This document shows positions 44,900 through 54,705 of a stretch of 64,000 nucleotides of DNA, piece after piece. The DNA lies in contig NC_082692.2 of the NCBI RefSeq assembly GCF_949987515.2, positions 85,259,488-85,323,487 on the forward strand. Direction: 5' to 3'. The notes beneath the pieces are model-generated. The model searched no databases. It was not told the origin of the DNA and saw nothing but the letters and a program-made list of their open reading frames with translations. The position numbers and the translations under genes were made by a program. The DNA comes from Delphinus delphis (lineage: Eukaryota; Chordata; Mammalia; Artiodactyla; Delphinidae). Position 1 is the first letter of the stretch, and each line of letters starts with the position of its first letter.

Positions 44900-47800
44900 C
44901 TAAAGTTTTTTAAGCAAATTTAAGTGTTTGAAATTATTTTCATGAAATGCTTCTAATGCCACGAGAAGCATGATATGTAAATGATTAATAGAATAAGGAT
45001 GGTAAAGGATACAATTCTCTCAAATGGAAAGGGAAAGGAGTGAGGAAGTGGTTTTCCACTTCAGCTTCTGATTCCCAACTTCTAGCACGTTACCCTGGGT
45101 TTCATGTCACACAGGCCTTGCTCAGAGTTGAGTGACTGCAATGTAAGAGAAGCACCAAGAACACAAATATATATACTAACTTTACGAGTCAGCGGATGGC
45201 AGCTGTCTCCCACTTTGCCCATCGGTGTGCAAATCCGTATGCTCTTAACCCAGATACTAACAGCACAGCACATGCCTCCACCACACTGGGGGTCCTTGTC
45301 GCAGGCCTGAAATGTAATAAGCAAACACATAAATACAGATAACAGGAATGACTCAGGCTAAGGGGATCTAAAATTAGCAGCAAAAAAAAAAATGCCCTTT
45401 TAATATCCAACCGCTATGATTTTAAGAATCTTACATATAAAAAAAGAAGTGTTATCTTCATTTGCTTGAACATATTTACAACAAAATCTGACCAGAAGTG
45501 ATTTTCCCACTTGGGTTAAAAAAAAAAAAAATCACCTAAATAATGGCCCACACATTATGAAAATCTTAAACCACAAGATTTTTAAAAAACAAAATGAGCT
45601 CTTTTTTTCTTGCGCTTTATGGATGAACCGGCTCTGAATTTGAAGAACGTGTCTATATTAGTCTTTTACCATACATGGCCATTAGGAACTCCATAAATCG
45701 AATCACAAGATTTTATAACTATTAACTGCAGAATACATTGGGCCCAATTTTAAAAAGGGATTTAAATGGTCTCTAAATCTGGCATGAAATACTCCAGACC
45801 CATAAAGGCACTGATGTCGATTTTTGAAATACTACTCATTTTCTCTTTCAAATATTTGCATTTTGGCTCACGAGATTTGATGTTTCTCACACCACTGACT
45901 TGATTTTCACCACTTCCTTTTGAAAGAAAGAAATCTCACAGGTTGAGAATGGACAGACCAAGACTTTTTGCCTTATATTACTCTTTTCTGGGTGAGTAAG
46001 CTGCAAAAAGGAAATTATTGGCTTCAGATATACATATGTGTACATTACAAAATTACCTGAACTATCCTGTAAGATCCATCAGATTTAGAAATGCAAGCGA
46101 CAGATGCAATTATCAACAGTGATTACTCAAGACTGTTGTTCCTGATATAAAAACTTGTAAATACATAAAATCAAAGAATTAACTATGGAAGAATTTCCAT
46201 ACTTGACTAAGTAGAAGTAAATAATGAAGTCTAAACTTATTTGCATGAAAATAGATCTGAAGAACTATTCTTCTCTCCTAAACCAACCATAAATAGGATG
46301 CTTTGTCTGAATGGTGTGCAGTAATGTTTTGCTAGTGATAAGGTAAAAGCAACCTGTACTATATACGTAAGAAGCTAAAAAGTGTATAATTTAGACACAA
46401 ATTTTAAATGTAGATTTCATGGAAACAACTAAAACACTTCTTCAGAGTTCTTGGTTTTGGGGACAGCTATAACTTCTCAAAATGGAAATATATGGGCACA
46501 CTCTTATTCACTATTTTTTCGTTAAAAGTGATCAGCTATCTTGCTTTAGAGTTGGTTTTCTTTCCTCCATAAGAATTTTTTCTCGAGCTATTTAAAACAA
46601 ATATCTGGATTTAAACTACAATTTTCATCTTGGGGTATTTGAACATTTATAGGAAAATATATAAACATTCCCACTTTTCCAATTTTTATTTGAATGCCAG
46701 AAATCACACATATGTAGCCATTTTACATTCCATAAATGAGACGTTCAATACTCGATCTTTCCCAATACTGCCTTAACAAATTTATGTGGCCATATAAATC
46801 AATCTAAAAATAACTACATATACTACCCCCCCCAAAAAGTAAATATTTAAGGTGGAGGTTTCAGGCAATATTTTACTTCAACAGATGCTCAAGAGCAGGA
46901 ATTCTGAAGCCCCACTAGCTCTTTTAATAAGACAATCAAAATTCAGCCAAAATCTCTTAAAATTCAACCAATCACTTGGACGTTTAACAGCCTAGAGATG
47001 ACATATCTAGATAAGTTATTGAGCTTTTTATTTGACTCCAGATGGTTCCTGTCATGGAAACATAACTACATTTCTTTATTGCCATGTTGTTTTAGAGAAA
47101 TTTTTTAAATTCTTTTTTTTTTGGTAGCACTGATTTAAAACAACAAGAAAAACAGCACACATAATTACATAATAAGCCCAGTCTAAACCTTAACAGATAA
47201 ACATTCAATGTGATAAAATTTCATTTTGTAACACAAAAAGCTTCAGTTCTCAGACATACAAAGAATTGCATAGGTTTATATATTTTTAATTAGACAGCTG
47301 TTTCCTAATGCCCTTCATATTTAACCCACTGCTGATCTGTTCAAATAGTGTTGTCTTGTGAATGGAACAAAAAGATACTTATATCACAAAGGAATCTGGG
47401 ACTCAGAGGATTACGAGAAATTTAAAATGAGCCAGCAGGGGAAGAGGGGGGAAAAAAACTCATCAGGTTTCAATTCTCATGTATTCGAAAGACCTGTAAA
47501 AACTCTTTTTCAACCACAGGGACTGACAAAGCTATTCAAATACATTTGTAAAAATCTCTACAAACTATTCTAATAAATATCACAATGCTTATAATTAAGC
47601 ACCTCTTGGCTGTCACCCAAATATCTATTGGCTGTAACCACATACTGTTCTAGTATGAGGGCTTTCAATGTGCTATAAGCCTATTAACCAACATGGAGAC
47701 AATAGAGCTTAATTTTCTCAAGACGATGACATTTCCCTTAAATTTAAATGTTATTTCATTATCTACGTATCATCATTTCAAACACAGAAGTTTTATTTAA

Positions 47801-48841
47801 ACCCTATTGTGTGCACTTAGCTATCTGAAATAATTTAGTGGAGGTGTAAAATAAGTTAAGACTTAGAAGAGTAAAGCATTTAACAATCAGGAAATCGTAG
47901 CGATTTTGCATTGTTGACGTAGACTAGACATTTTTATCTTGTGCTGTAAACTCATCCTTCGGATCCACACAAAGAAAACTGTTGGTGGACGCAGAAGAGA
48001 CCTGAACTAGTTCCTGCTTGTACAAATGATGAAGACATCTCTCTAAACTGCAACATCTACATGGCAACCTACTCCAGAATTAAGCCAGAGCGCTGGAGGT
48101 GCTTTACCAATAACTGGAAGTGGAAAACTTCTACAGGGAGAACCTCGGGACGCTGGAAAAACAAAAACAAACAAACCAAAAAACCTGGAACCCAGAAGGC
48201 AGCGTCCACGTTGCTTTTCAAAGTGCACGTATGTCCTCAGACCAAGTTATTTCCAAGGGTTTTTGCGGAGGATGCCTCGGGGAGCAAACTCCTTGACTAC
48301 AGAATTCAGGCTCCCGGGATTTGGGGGTACTGGTCTTGCCCCTCTGCATTTCAGGACACTAAAATTTTAAGGATAGAGGCTGGAACGTCTGGGGAAAGTG
48401 CTTGAGAAAACCGCGAAAGGAAACTTCTTTCAGCTTAAGAGAAAAACAGACCAAACACGAGGAGAGAGGGGGAAGCAAGCGGGAGAAGGTGGTGATGAAG
48501 GTGATGAGGTGAGACTGTGGTCACTTTTTCTTACAGGGAGCGCCCGATGTCCCGGCCGTCCGCGGCTTTGGGAGCAGGGCACTTTTCCAAGTGCGCCAAA
48601 GGGCGACTGGAGCAGGAGTCCCCACCCGGGATGACCCTCCCGGTGGCCCCCGCCTCCCCGTTGCGGTCGCCACCCCGCCCCCCACCCGGTGCCTCTAGGG
48701 CGCGCGCGACCCGGGCGGACAGGTGCACCGGGGGCCGCTTACCCCGGTGATGACGGCGGCGTCCCCCGCGGGGGGCTTGAGCAGCAGCGGCGGCAGCAGC
48801 AGCAGCAGGAGCAGCAGCGGGGCGCAGCGCGGGCTACTCAT
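36427..48841 (-). CDS. PROK2: PROK2, prokineticin 2 precursor (four coding exons)
   Basis: The minus-strand join of 48743-48841, 45181-45306, 38025-38087 and 36427-36531 gives 393 bp, 130 residues plus stop (human about 129). PROK2 is a small secreted cysteine-rich ligand of the receptors PROKR1/PROKR2. In mammals it serves suprachiasmatic clock output, olfactory-bulb neurogenesis and GnRH neuron migration. Visible: signal peptide of about 28 residues with eight consecutive Leu; mature start AVITGA, essential for receptor activation; Trp24 of the mature chain; all ten cysteines of the AVIT/colipase-like fold; and a basic insert (R/K-rich, 21 residues) encoded by exon 3. All introns are phase 0 with GT-AG ends. 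Skipping exon 3 keeps frame and gives the short 109-residue form known in mammals. No inactivating change was seen. The C-terminus differs from my recollection of human at several positions. Confidence 0.97.
36600..36830 (-). repeat. MIR SINE, reverse, in PROK2 intron 3
   Basis: TTTACTGAGTATTAACTATT, 'CCCATTTTACAGACAAGAGA' and 'TGCCCAAGGTCACATATCCA' show a well-preserved reverse MIR. Confidence 0.8.
37023..37203 (+). mobile_element. Short tRNA-derived SINE (CHR-related) with poly-C/poly-A tail
   Basis: GGAGTTCCCTGGTGGCCTAG, 'TTTCACTGCTGTGGCC' and 'AAGCCGCACGGCGCGGCC' are the cetartiodactyl SINE head, followed by an unusual tail of alternating C-runs and A-runs (37129-37203). The flanking repeat ATGTGAG lies at 37016-37022 and 37204-37210, so the odd tail is part of the insertion. 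It lies in PROK2 intron 3. Confidence 0.85.
38025..38087 (-). CDS. PROK2: PROK2 exon 3: alternatively used basic cassette
   Basis: 21 codons, acceptor CTTCCAG|AAC and donor GAG|GTAAGA. Encodes N-H-F-G-N-G-R-Q-E followed by an Arg/Lys-rich stretch ending in K-K-E. It corresponds to the human 21-residue insert of the long isoform (PROK2L), a furin-sensitive, heparin-binding type of sequence. Too short to stand out as an open frame. Confidence 0.93.
38505..38735. mobile_element. Non-autonomous hAT-type DNA transposon, PROK2 intron 2 side
   Basis: Starts at GGTTCTCAATTTGGGGTGAT and ends GCTGAGGTTGAGAAA, forming imperfect terminal inverted repeats. It shares its body (GGGGACATCTGGTAACGT, 'GTTGCTAAACATCCC') with the copy at 41040. 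The repeat-family name is not certain. It lies upstream of exon 3, in intron 2. Confidence 0.6.
38840..38990 (-). repeat. L2 fragment, reverse
   Basis: TTCATTCATTCAACAGGCAT, 'GGTGCTGCAGATACAGTGAC' and 'CATGGAACTTAAATTTTA' are antisense L2. Confidence 0.65.
39000..40330. other. PROK2 intron 2, mostly unique
   Basis: No exon, RNA gene or confident repeat beyond short L2/MIR-like scraps near 39.4 kb. Confidence 0.35.
40336..40363. promoter_or_regulatory. Paired CACGTG E-boxes in PROK2 intron 2
   Basis: CACGTG at 40336-40341 and again at 40356-40361, exactly 20 bp apart start to start. The second lies in the 10-bp perfect palindrome GTCACGTGAC (40354-40363), the high-affinity type of site for USF/TFE/MITF-class and CLOCK:BMAL1 bHLH factors. 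PROK2 is a known E-box-driven clock output in rodents; the use of this site is inferred. Confidence 0.5.
41040..41285. mobile_element. Second copy of the hAT-type DNA transposon
   Basis: Same family as 38505-38735 and same orientation: CACGTGGCAATGTCTGGAAG, 'GGGGTGCTACTGTCATCTAG', 'AACATCCTACAATGCACAGG', ending CCAGGTTGAGAAACCCC. Confidence 0.65.
41290..43200. other. PROK2 intron 2, AT-rich unique
   Basis: No exon or recognisable repeat. A T-run lies at about 41574-41587. Confidence 0.35.
43205..43440 (+). repeat. MIR SINE, forward
   Basis: AAGACCACACAGACAATGGA, 'CCACTCACTGAGCCCCTCTG' and 'CCTGTGAATATTACCGTGAG' fit diverged MIR. Confidence 0.5.
43440..44840. other. PROK2 intron 2, unique
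   Basis: No exon found. The overlapping open frames at 44.2-44.6 kb on both strands are random. Confidence 0.35.
44848..44896. repeat. (AT)n microsatellite
   Basis: AT run with three C interruptions, then a pure stretch. Confidence 0.9.
45181..45306 (-). CDS. PROK2: PROK2 exon 2: core cysteine domain
   Basis: 42 codons, acceptor CATTTCAG|GCC and donor AAA|GTTAGT. Encodes ACDKD...CGGGMCC...[10 protein letters not shown]...GDSC...LTRK with six cysteines. It agrees with human except for Ser-to-Pro and Leu-to-Val changes, as I recall the human protein. Confidence 0.97.
45307..48540. other. PROK2: PROK2 intron 1
   Basis: 3.4 kb between exons 1 and 2, AT-rich and strikingly free of recognisable SINEs or LINEs. 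That is unusual in this repeat-rich window and may mean it is constrained. No further exon is evident. Confidence 0.45.
48743..48841 (-). CDS. PROK2: PROK2 exon 1 coding part: signal peptide and AVITG
   Basis: 33 codons from the ATG (complement of 48839-48841) to GGG|GTAAGC. Encodes the hydrophobic leader (eight Leu in a row, then PP-LLL) and the first five mature residues AVITG, split from the next Ala by the intron. The frame stays open upstream to 49210, but this ATG is the one that puts the leader at the N-terminus. Confidence 0.95.
48779..48820. repeat. (GCA)n repeat encoding the PROK2 poly-Leu leader
   Basis: GCAGCAGC-type trinucleotide run with interruptions. On the minus strand it is read as CTG codons for the signal-peptide leucines. 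Confidence 0.8.
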
Positions 48842-49073
48842 GGCGCCCTCGGGCCTGGGCGGCGGTTGGGGGGCCGTTGGGGGCGCGCGGGTTGGATCGC
48901 GGAGCGGCTGGCTGGCGGGCCGGCGTCTCACGCGAGCCTGCCGGCGGCTATAAACACAAGCTCCGCAGTGACTCACACCGCCACCCGGGCAGCCGCACGC
49001 GCGGCGGCCACGGCGCGGGCACACCTCCCGCGCCCACCCGGCCCGGCCCGGCCCGGCCCGCGTCCTCACCGCG

Positions 49074-49079
49074 CACGTG
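49074..49079. promoter_or_regulatory. Canonical E-box upstream of PROK2
   Basis: CACGTG, 233 bp upstream of the PROK2 start codon. Rodent PROK2 is activated by CLOCK:BMAL1 through such sites. Confidence 0.5.
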
Positions 49080-49207
49080 CTGCCGCGGGCCCCCGCGCCC
49101 CCGCCCCGGGCGCCACGCAGGCAGCGCCCGCCGCAGCCTTCCGCACGCGCCCGCATGGCTTTTGTGGTCGGGGACACCCTCCTCTGCTGTCCTGGTTTCC
49201 CCAGTCC

Positions 49208-49213
49208 CACGTG
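49208..49213. promoter_or_regulatory. Second canonical E-box upstream of PROK2
   Basis: CACGTG, 367 bp upstream of the start codon and 134 bp from the first. Confidence 0.45.
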
Positions 49214-49219
49214 CTCAGC

Positions 49220-49320
49220 GCCGCAAACTTGCAGCTCATTTGCTCTCCAGATGTTTAAGGAGCGCCTACTACGTGCTAGGCGCTGTGGACACGGGGGGGG
49301 AGCAAGGGAGGTGATAAGAA
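49220..49320 (-). repeat. L2 fragment, reverse
   Basis: GGAGCGCCTACTACGTGCTA and GGCGCTGTGGACACG are antisense L2. Confidence 0.5.
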
Positions 49321-51110
49321 CCGCTCAATTCGTTCATTTTTGTATGTCACCTACTGACCCTGGGTCCGTCCTTAGGGTCCAATAATCGAACAGAAAAAGA
49401 CATCAAACAAACGCCCTGGGAACTTGGAAGACGGGGGTGGGGGGGGGAGAACAAAGGGAGGGCAAAATTATCCCACATCCCTGACGACACTGAGGGCGTC
49501 TGTGCTTCCAGCTGTGGGAGTCCAATTTCTTTCTTTCATTTCAAATGCTGTTCCTTTCTGCTCACATCTGTTCCCGACCCTCTGCTCTCTGATTTTCCTC
49601 GCATGCATTTTCTCTCTTTAACATCGCGCCAGCTTCAGGCAGAGCAATTCAGAATGATGCCAAAGCGGAATGAGATCGCCAGGCTTCGGATGCCAGCCTG
49701 AGGCCCCTTAAGCTCTGGGTAGGCAGCTCTCTCTTTTACTTCCTAGCCCAAGATAATCACCCTTCAGTCTTTGTAAGATGCGATACGGCGGTACTGGGAT
49801 TCGTTCATTTGTGTCAACATGACTTGAGTGCCTACTGGGTTCTAGGCCACCTACGAGAGGACCAGTGACAGATTTGCCTTCCACCTGTGACCTCGAGCCT
49901 AGCTCCAAGAATCTCAGACTGTTCTTCCTCAACGAAATTGATTTCAAGAAATCCTAGGTGTGACCATACCAAACTTGCTGCCACCGAAGTTTTGGGAAGC
50001 CCAACTTTCTTCCTGAAACCTCAGCTTTCCCTGGTCTCAAAAGGACCACAAACTGTTGAAAAGCAGATGCGTCTTCCAGCCTCTGTAATAAATGCAGTGA
50101 GGAGAGTGGGGACAAAGTTACTTTCAGACTGTGGGGCTCCCCCATGGCAAAGCATTCAGACTAAACGTGGAAAAACAAAACAAAAAAAACCAGGCAATTA
50201 TCCTAATGAAAACAGCTGAGTATTTGGAAAACTAGATCTTTGACTGATTTTAGAAAGCTTTTTCATGCGTGTTTTTATGCTTGAGAAACGTCTTGAAAGA
50301 GAAAGCAAAAAAGCATCAAACTTTTTTTTTATGTTTTAAAAAATTGTTAAAATTGGATCCACGGTAAAATAAGTGGGAACAGTAGCAAGTGACAGATTGG
50401 TGGAAAGTTTCCTTTTCCAGTCTCCATGCCAACGCTAGCACTGGAATGCTGCTGGGTAAACGTAAAAACCAGTCAACAAGGATTTTAACATTCCTACAAC
50501 TTTTTTTTAATGGTCTATTTCATATTTGTTACTACTGAACGCCAGCTTGGGTATTCCCTGCTTCTCCAAGCATAGAAAACCAGATACGTATTCATAGGAA
50601 AATCAGTTTTCAAAAGTAGATGTCTTCATACACTGCTGTGTGGAAAACAATCCTCATAAGGCTGTTTTGAAACAAGGTTGGAAACACTTAACAATAGGGT
50701 TGGTTTGGTTTCATATTGATTCTTTTGATCCTGCTGTTTCTTTTAATTGTTTTAATGCTTTAGAGGAGAAATGAAGGCCTCTGATAGGACAGATCTTTGC
50801 ATCCATGGCCAAGTTAGAAAATCGAAGTCTGAAAGGTAGTTCCATCTTAGAAAGATGAAAGGCTGAGTTTAATTAGTTCATAAATATCAGCTAGGAAGGC
50901 CATTACCGAACTAGAAATTGATGAGTAGTTTAACTATTCTGTTCTCTTCCTTACTGTTAATTGTACCACATGTCAATGCAGCCGTGGGATAACTATAGAA
51001 GGAGAAGCCAACTGTGTGTAGTTCGGAGTGTAGCCTCCCGTGTTCTAGCAGACCATCAAGGCTCAGCTGAATTGAAGGGGCAGTACAGGAAAGTCCACAG
51101 ATGCCAGGTT
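49320..51110. other. Unique flank upstream of PROK2
   Basis: A G-rich run lies at 49435-49448 and an L2 scrap at about 49790-49870. Otherwise no gene or repeat is recognised. Confidence 0.35.
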
Positions 51111-51300
51111 TGTGAATCAGACTGACCTGGACTGGAATTCTCAGTGACGAGTGGACAAGTTGCTTAACTCTTTTAAAGCCTCTGTTTTCTTAGTTATAAA
51201 ATGGATAAAAAAATACCAACCTCAAGGTATACAACCTCCATGGGGTTTAAAGATGATAATACCTTAAAGTGCTTAGCACAGTCCTTAAAACATACCGGGA
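51110..51300 (+). repeat. MIR SINE, forward
   Basis: TTTGTGAATCAGACTGACCT, 'CTTAACTCTTTTAAAGCCTC' and 'AAGTGCTTAGCACAGTCCTT' in MIR order. Confidence 0.7.
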
Positions 51301-51782
51301 GCCCTGTTAAGCACTGCCTCTTACTAAGTCTCTTCCTTGGGTGTCCTCTGATAATGTCAGCCAACACTGATAGTCTTTTCTATCTCGCCCCAGACTAGAT
51401 GATACACTCGCTGGGCTAAGGATCCTTGCGTCTAATTTAGCACACACTCCTCTTGGCACACAGGCATTTGGCAGGCCCTCGGGAACTGGTGACCACTGAC
51501 AGTATATCCTATGGACGACAGTCTGGAGACGGGTTACAAGAAAGAGATATACAGTGTGGACACATTTAATTTACATGAGTCAATTAAATTTACTCATCAG
51601 AAAGCTAGAAGGATACATGCTTTACCTGGGGCAGTTGATTCAGCCTGCCACTCTACTCGGGGGACATGTGACTGAAATGAGGCAAACTAGGAGATACAAA
51701 CCTCTGGTTACAGTCACTCTGGGACTCAGGCTGACCAAGCCTCCATCTCAAGATGTGCTTCATGATTGCCAGCGTAGGGTGG

Positions 51783-52258
51783 TGTCATGGATTAAATTAT
51801 GTCCCCACCGAAAGCTGTTTTCAAGTTCTTACTCCACGGTACCTGTAAATATGACCCTATTTGGAAGTAGGGTCTTTGCAGATGTAATCAATTTAAGACG
51901 AGGTCCTACCGAATTAGGGTGGGCCTAAATCCAATGACTGGTGTCTTTATAAGAGAAACAAGAGGGATACTTGGACACAAAGATACACAAACAGAAGGCC
52001 AAGTGAAGATGGAGGCAGAGACTGGAGCGATGCATCTACAAGGCAAGGAGCCCCAGGGATTGCCAACAGCCACCAGAACATGGAAGAGGCAAGGAGAGCT
52101 TCTTCCCTAGAGCCTTCTGAAGAAGCAGAAGAAGCACGGCCTTGTCGACACCTTGATTTTGGACTTTTAGCCTCCCAAACCGTGAGAGATTAAGTTTTTG
52201 TTGTTTTAAGCCCCCCAGTGGTGGTAAGTTCTCATGGCAGCCACAGGAAACTAATCCA
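51783..52258 (+). mobile_element. MaLR-type (MLT1-like) solo LTR
   Basis: Begins TGTCATGGATTAAATTATGT and ends ACTAATCCA, with the internal signatures GTGGGCCTAAATCCAATGAC, 'CTTTATAAGAGAAACAAGAG' and 'GACACCTTGATTTTGGACTT' of this LTR group. The 5-bp flanks GGTGG and GGTGC match at four positions. No retroviral coding sequence adjoins it. An ancient endogenous retroviral relic. Confidence 0.65.
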
Positions 52259-52549
52259 GGTGCATGGAGCTGGAGGGTTGCACACCAGCTCTCAAATGCC
52301 TCTGCCTGGAATTGACACCTATCACTTCTGCTCACGTTTTAATGGACAAGGAGAAGTCCAAGGACTTAGTCTGTCTTCAAGGTGACAGACAATGCAAGTC
52401 TGTAATACACTCTGGTTTCTGAGGAGAACCAGAAGTCTGGTGGGCAGCACCATATTTTACAGGAAAGGAATCCTTCATGGCTTGGACTCCTTAATGAGCA
52501 CGTAATAGGGAAGAACCTTTGAATTCTATGACAAGTTAATCACTAAAGG

Positions 52550-52940
52550 GATGTTGCCTATAAGCTTCAATTATCCATGACGGCCCATATCTGGGAACCC
52601 TGCCTTCCAGGTAATGAGCAGTAAGCTGAAATACCTTTGTTTAGCTCTCAGGGAACATCCTGACCAGGCCCACCCACCAATGACTGCAGGGAGGAAGAAA
52701 TTAACACATCCCCTCCCAGAGGCTGGCCGGGACCAGGAAATGTTTGACTTTACTCCCTCCCCTTTTAGTATAAAAGAAGCCTGAATTCTAACTCAGGCAA
52801 GAGGGTTCTTCGGGATACAAGTCCACCATGTTCCCGGTGTGCTGGCTTTCTGAATAAAGTCACTATTCCTTGCCCTAACAACGCATCTCTTGATTTACTG
52901 ACCTGTTGTGCGGCGAGCAGTACAACTTTGGACTTGGTAA
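52550..52940 (+). mobile_element. ERV1-type solo LTR with intact TATA and poly(A) signals
   Basis: A retroviral LTR-like unit: CCTCCCCTTTTAG, then TATAAAAG at 52769-52776; AATAAA at 52853-52858; a CT-rich stretch, then TGACCTGTTGTGCGGCGAGC and ACTTTGGACTTGGTAATA, the usual gamma-type LTR end. There is no gag, pol or env next to it. Exact ends and target-site repeat not resolved. Confidence 0.6.
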
Positions 52941-53099
52941 TAAGCATAATGAACTTTGAAGGATACTAGTAATTATTATAAATGATAATGTATTATTTCC
53001 TTTGTGTTTTTTCCAGTTCAGTATTCCCTATACTAGAATTATACAAAGACTCTGAAAAAAAGTAAACATAAAAACTATTTTCTTTTAGGCGGGTGGTAA

Positions 53100-53650
53100 A
53101 CTGAAATTCATTTATTCAACAGACATCTACTGAGCACTTACGATACGCAGATATTGTGTAAGGCACTGGAGGTACGGTGGTGAGCAAAGCATGTGAATCC
53201 AGCGCCCTGGGATTTTATAGTCTAGTGGGAAGAAGGACATGAATCAAATAATCATACAATTATGTAATTACAGGAAACATGTAGAGCACTAGGAGAGAGC
53301 ATATGGGGAGACCTGGAGGTTTCCTTAAGCTAATGGTGTCAAAGCTGAGATCTGAAGCTTGAACAGGATTTAACTGAGATAAACGCGGGCAGCGGGAATG
53401 CGCGGTGGCTGGCATCATTCCAGGCTGGGGAATTGCTTACTGGAGACTGGAAAGAGCATCCGTGTTCAAGGAGCTGAAGAGAGGCCAGTGTTGCCCAAAG
53501 AACGAGTCTAAAGGGAAGTCTGGTACAAATGTGAAGCCAGAGCAGTGGTAGGGACCCAATACACAGCCTTTTGTAGGCCACGCTGAGGATCTTAGTCTGA
53601 ATATGGCTGGGGAAGAGAGAAAACCTAAGGATGGACCAGGCATGACGCAA
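53100..53650 (-). repeat. L2 fragment, reverse, long
   Basis: CATTTATTCAACAGACATCT, 'AAGGCACTGGAGGTACGGTG', 'GGCTGGCATCATTCCAGGCT' and 'GTAGGGACCCAATACACAGC' follow the antisense L2 3' region for over 500 bp. Confidence 0.6.
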
Positions 53651-53844
53651 GTAGCTTTTGGAAAGGAGACTCTTTTCCAGTACCAAACTCCTCGTGCCCC
53701 TACCCCGAAGCTCTTTGGGTGAAGGCAACTCCAACCTTCTGAGGATGACCTTGGGGCCACCGTTGACCTTCTCTTTCTCCCACAACCCCTGTCCAATCCA
53801 TCTGGAATCCGACCACTTTTCCTTTTGTCAGGGCCACCCTTCTT

Positions 53845-54031
53845 CCTTTTTTCTTTTTGGCGGTACGCGGGCCTCTCACTGTTGTGGCCTCTCCTGACAC
53901 GCAGGCTCAGCGGCCATGGCTCACAGGCCCAGCCGCTCCGCGACATGTGGGATCTTCCCGGACCGGGGCACGAACCCGTGTCCCCTGCATCGGCAGGCGG
54001 ACTCTCAACCACTGCGCCACCAGGGAAGCCC
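53845..54031 (-). mobile_element. CHR-2-type SINE, reverse, with 15-bp target-site duplication
   Basis: A reverse CHR-2 (the end of its + strand text is GCGCCACCAGGGAAGCC). The perfect direct repeat AGGGCCACCCTTCTT flanks it at 53830-53844 and 54032-54046. It is slightly shorter than the other CHR-2 copies: the segment after TTGTGGCCTCTCCTGACA lacks part of the middle. Confidence 0.93.
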
Positions 54032-54049
54032 AGGGCCACCCTTCTTGTT

Positions 54050-54630
54050 TGGAGCCATCATCATCTCCAGCCTGGATGACTAGCATCGCCTCCTTACTGG
54101 CCCCCTGGCCTCACCCTTTCACCCTTGCCCTCTACACCCTATCATCCCTCCAGCTGCCTCAGCTCTTCCACTCCAGCCATACCAGCCTCCTGGAGGCTCC
54201 AAAACACACAGGCAGGCCCCCACACTGCGAACTTTGCTCTGAAACCTCTCTTTGTCAGGACTGCTCTTCCCCACACTGATAGGAACATGACTGAATCCCT
54301 CCCTCCTTGCACCCTGACCTCAGAGGCTTCTCCCAACCACCCTGATAAACGTGCAACTGCCCCAGCTCTCCAGATGCCCCCCACTCTACTCCTTTTCACA
54401 TTTTGCTTTCTCCTCTAGCACTTAGCGCCTTCTGGTGCTGTTATTTACTTAGATATTATATTTACGGTCTTGCTCCACCCGCCTCACACATTACAGGAAT
54501 AGAAGCTCCACAAAATTGGGGATTTAAAAAAAATATCTTTTGTTCACCAATTTAAGTCCAGTGCCTGGAAGAGTGGCTGGCACATGGCAGGCACTCGATA
54601 AACATTTGGTGAACAAATTACTGAAAATGT
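54050..54630 (+). repeat. L2 3' end, forward
   Basis: CAGCCTGGATGACTAGCATC through GGCACATGGCAGGCACTCGA and AAACATTTGGTGAACAAATT, an almost complete L2 3' region. Confidence 0.7.
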
Positions 54631-54639
54631 GGAGAAGAG

Positions 54640-54705
54640 ATTGGATGGATGGATGGGTGGGTGGGCGGGTAGATGGATGGACGGATGGATGGATGGGTGG
54701 ATGAA
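54640..54705. repeat. (GGAT)n tetranucleotide repeat
   Basis: Imperfect GGAT/GGGT units. Directly repeated without spacers, so not a CRISPR. Confidence 0.9.

Larger units (their letters stand above)
48540..49160. promoter_or_regulatory. PROK2: PROK2 CpG island and promoter
   Basis: CpG-dense DNA spans exon 1 and the 300 bp upstream of it. In the upstream part lie an AP-1 consensus TGACTCA at 48969-48975 and the E-box CACGTG at 49074-49079. A second CACGTG is just outside at 49208-49213. The only TATA-like string (TATAAAC near 48950) faces the + strand. Repeated GCCCGG blocks lie at 49040-49060. Confidence 0.75.

Noticed and set aside
48061..48405. 114-codon open frame in PROK2 intron 1
   Set aside because: On the opposite strand to PROK2, no similarity I recognise and no splice or start context.
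48940..48960. TATA box for PROK2
   Set aside because: TATAAAC near 48950 reads in the + direction, opposite to PROK2. The reverse-strand string TTTATAG is a poor match.
48842..49210. In-frame N-terminal extension of PROK2 by 123 codons
   Set aside because: It would bury the signal peptide. The family start is the ATG at 48839-48841, and the upstream frame is open only because the island lacks stops.
54640..54705. Possible CRISPR-like array
   Set aside because: Simple GGAT tetranucleotide repeat with no spacers, in a mammalian genome.
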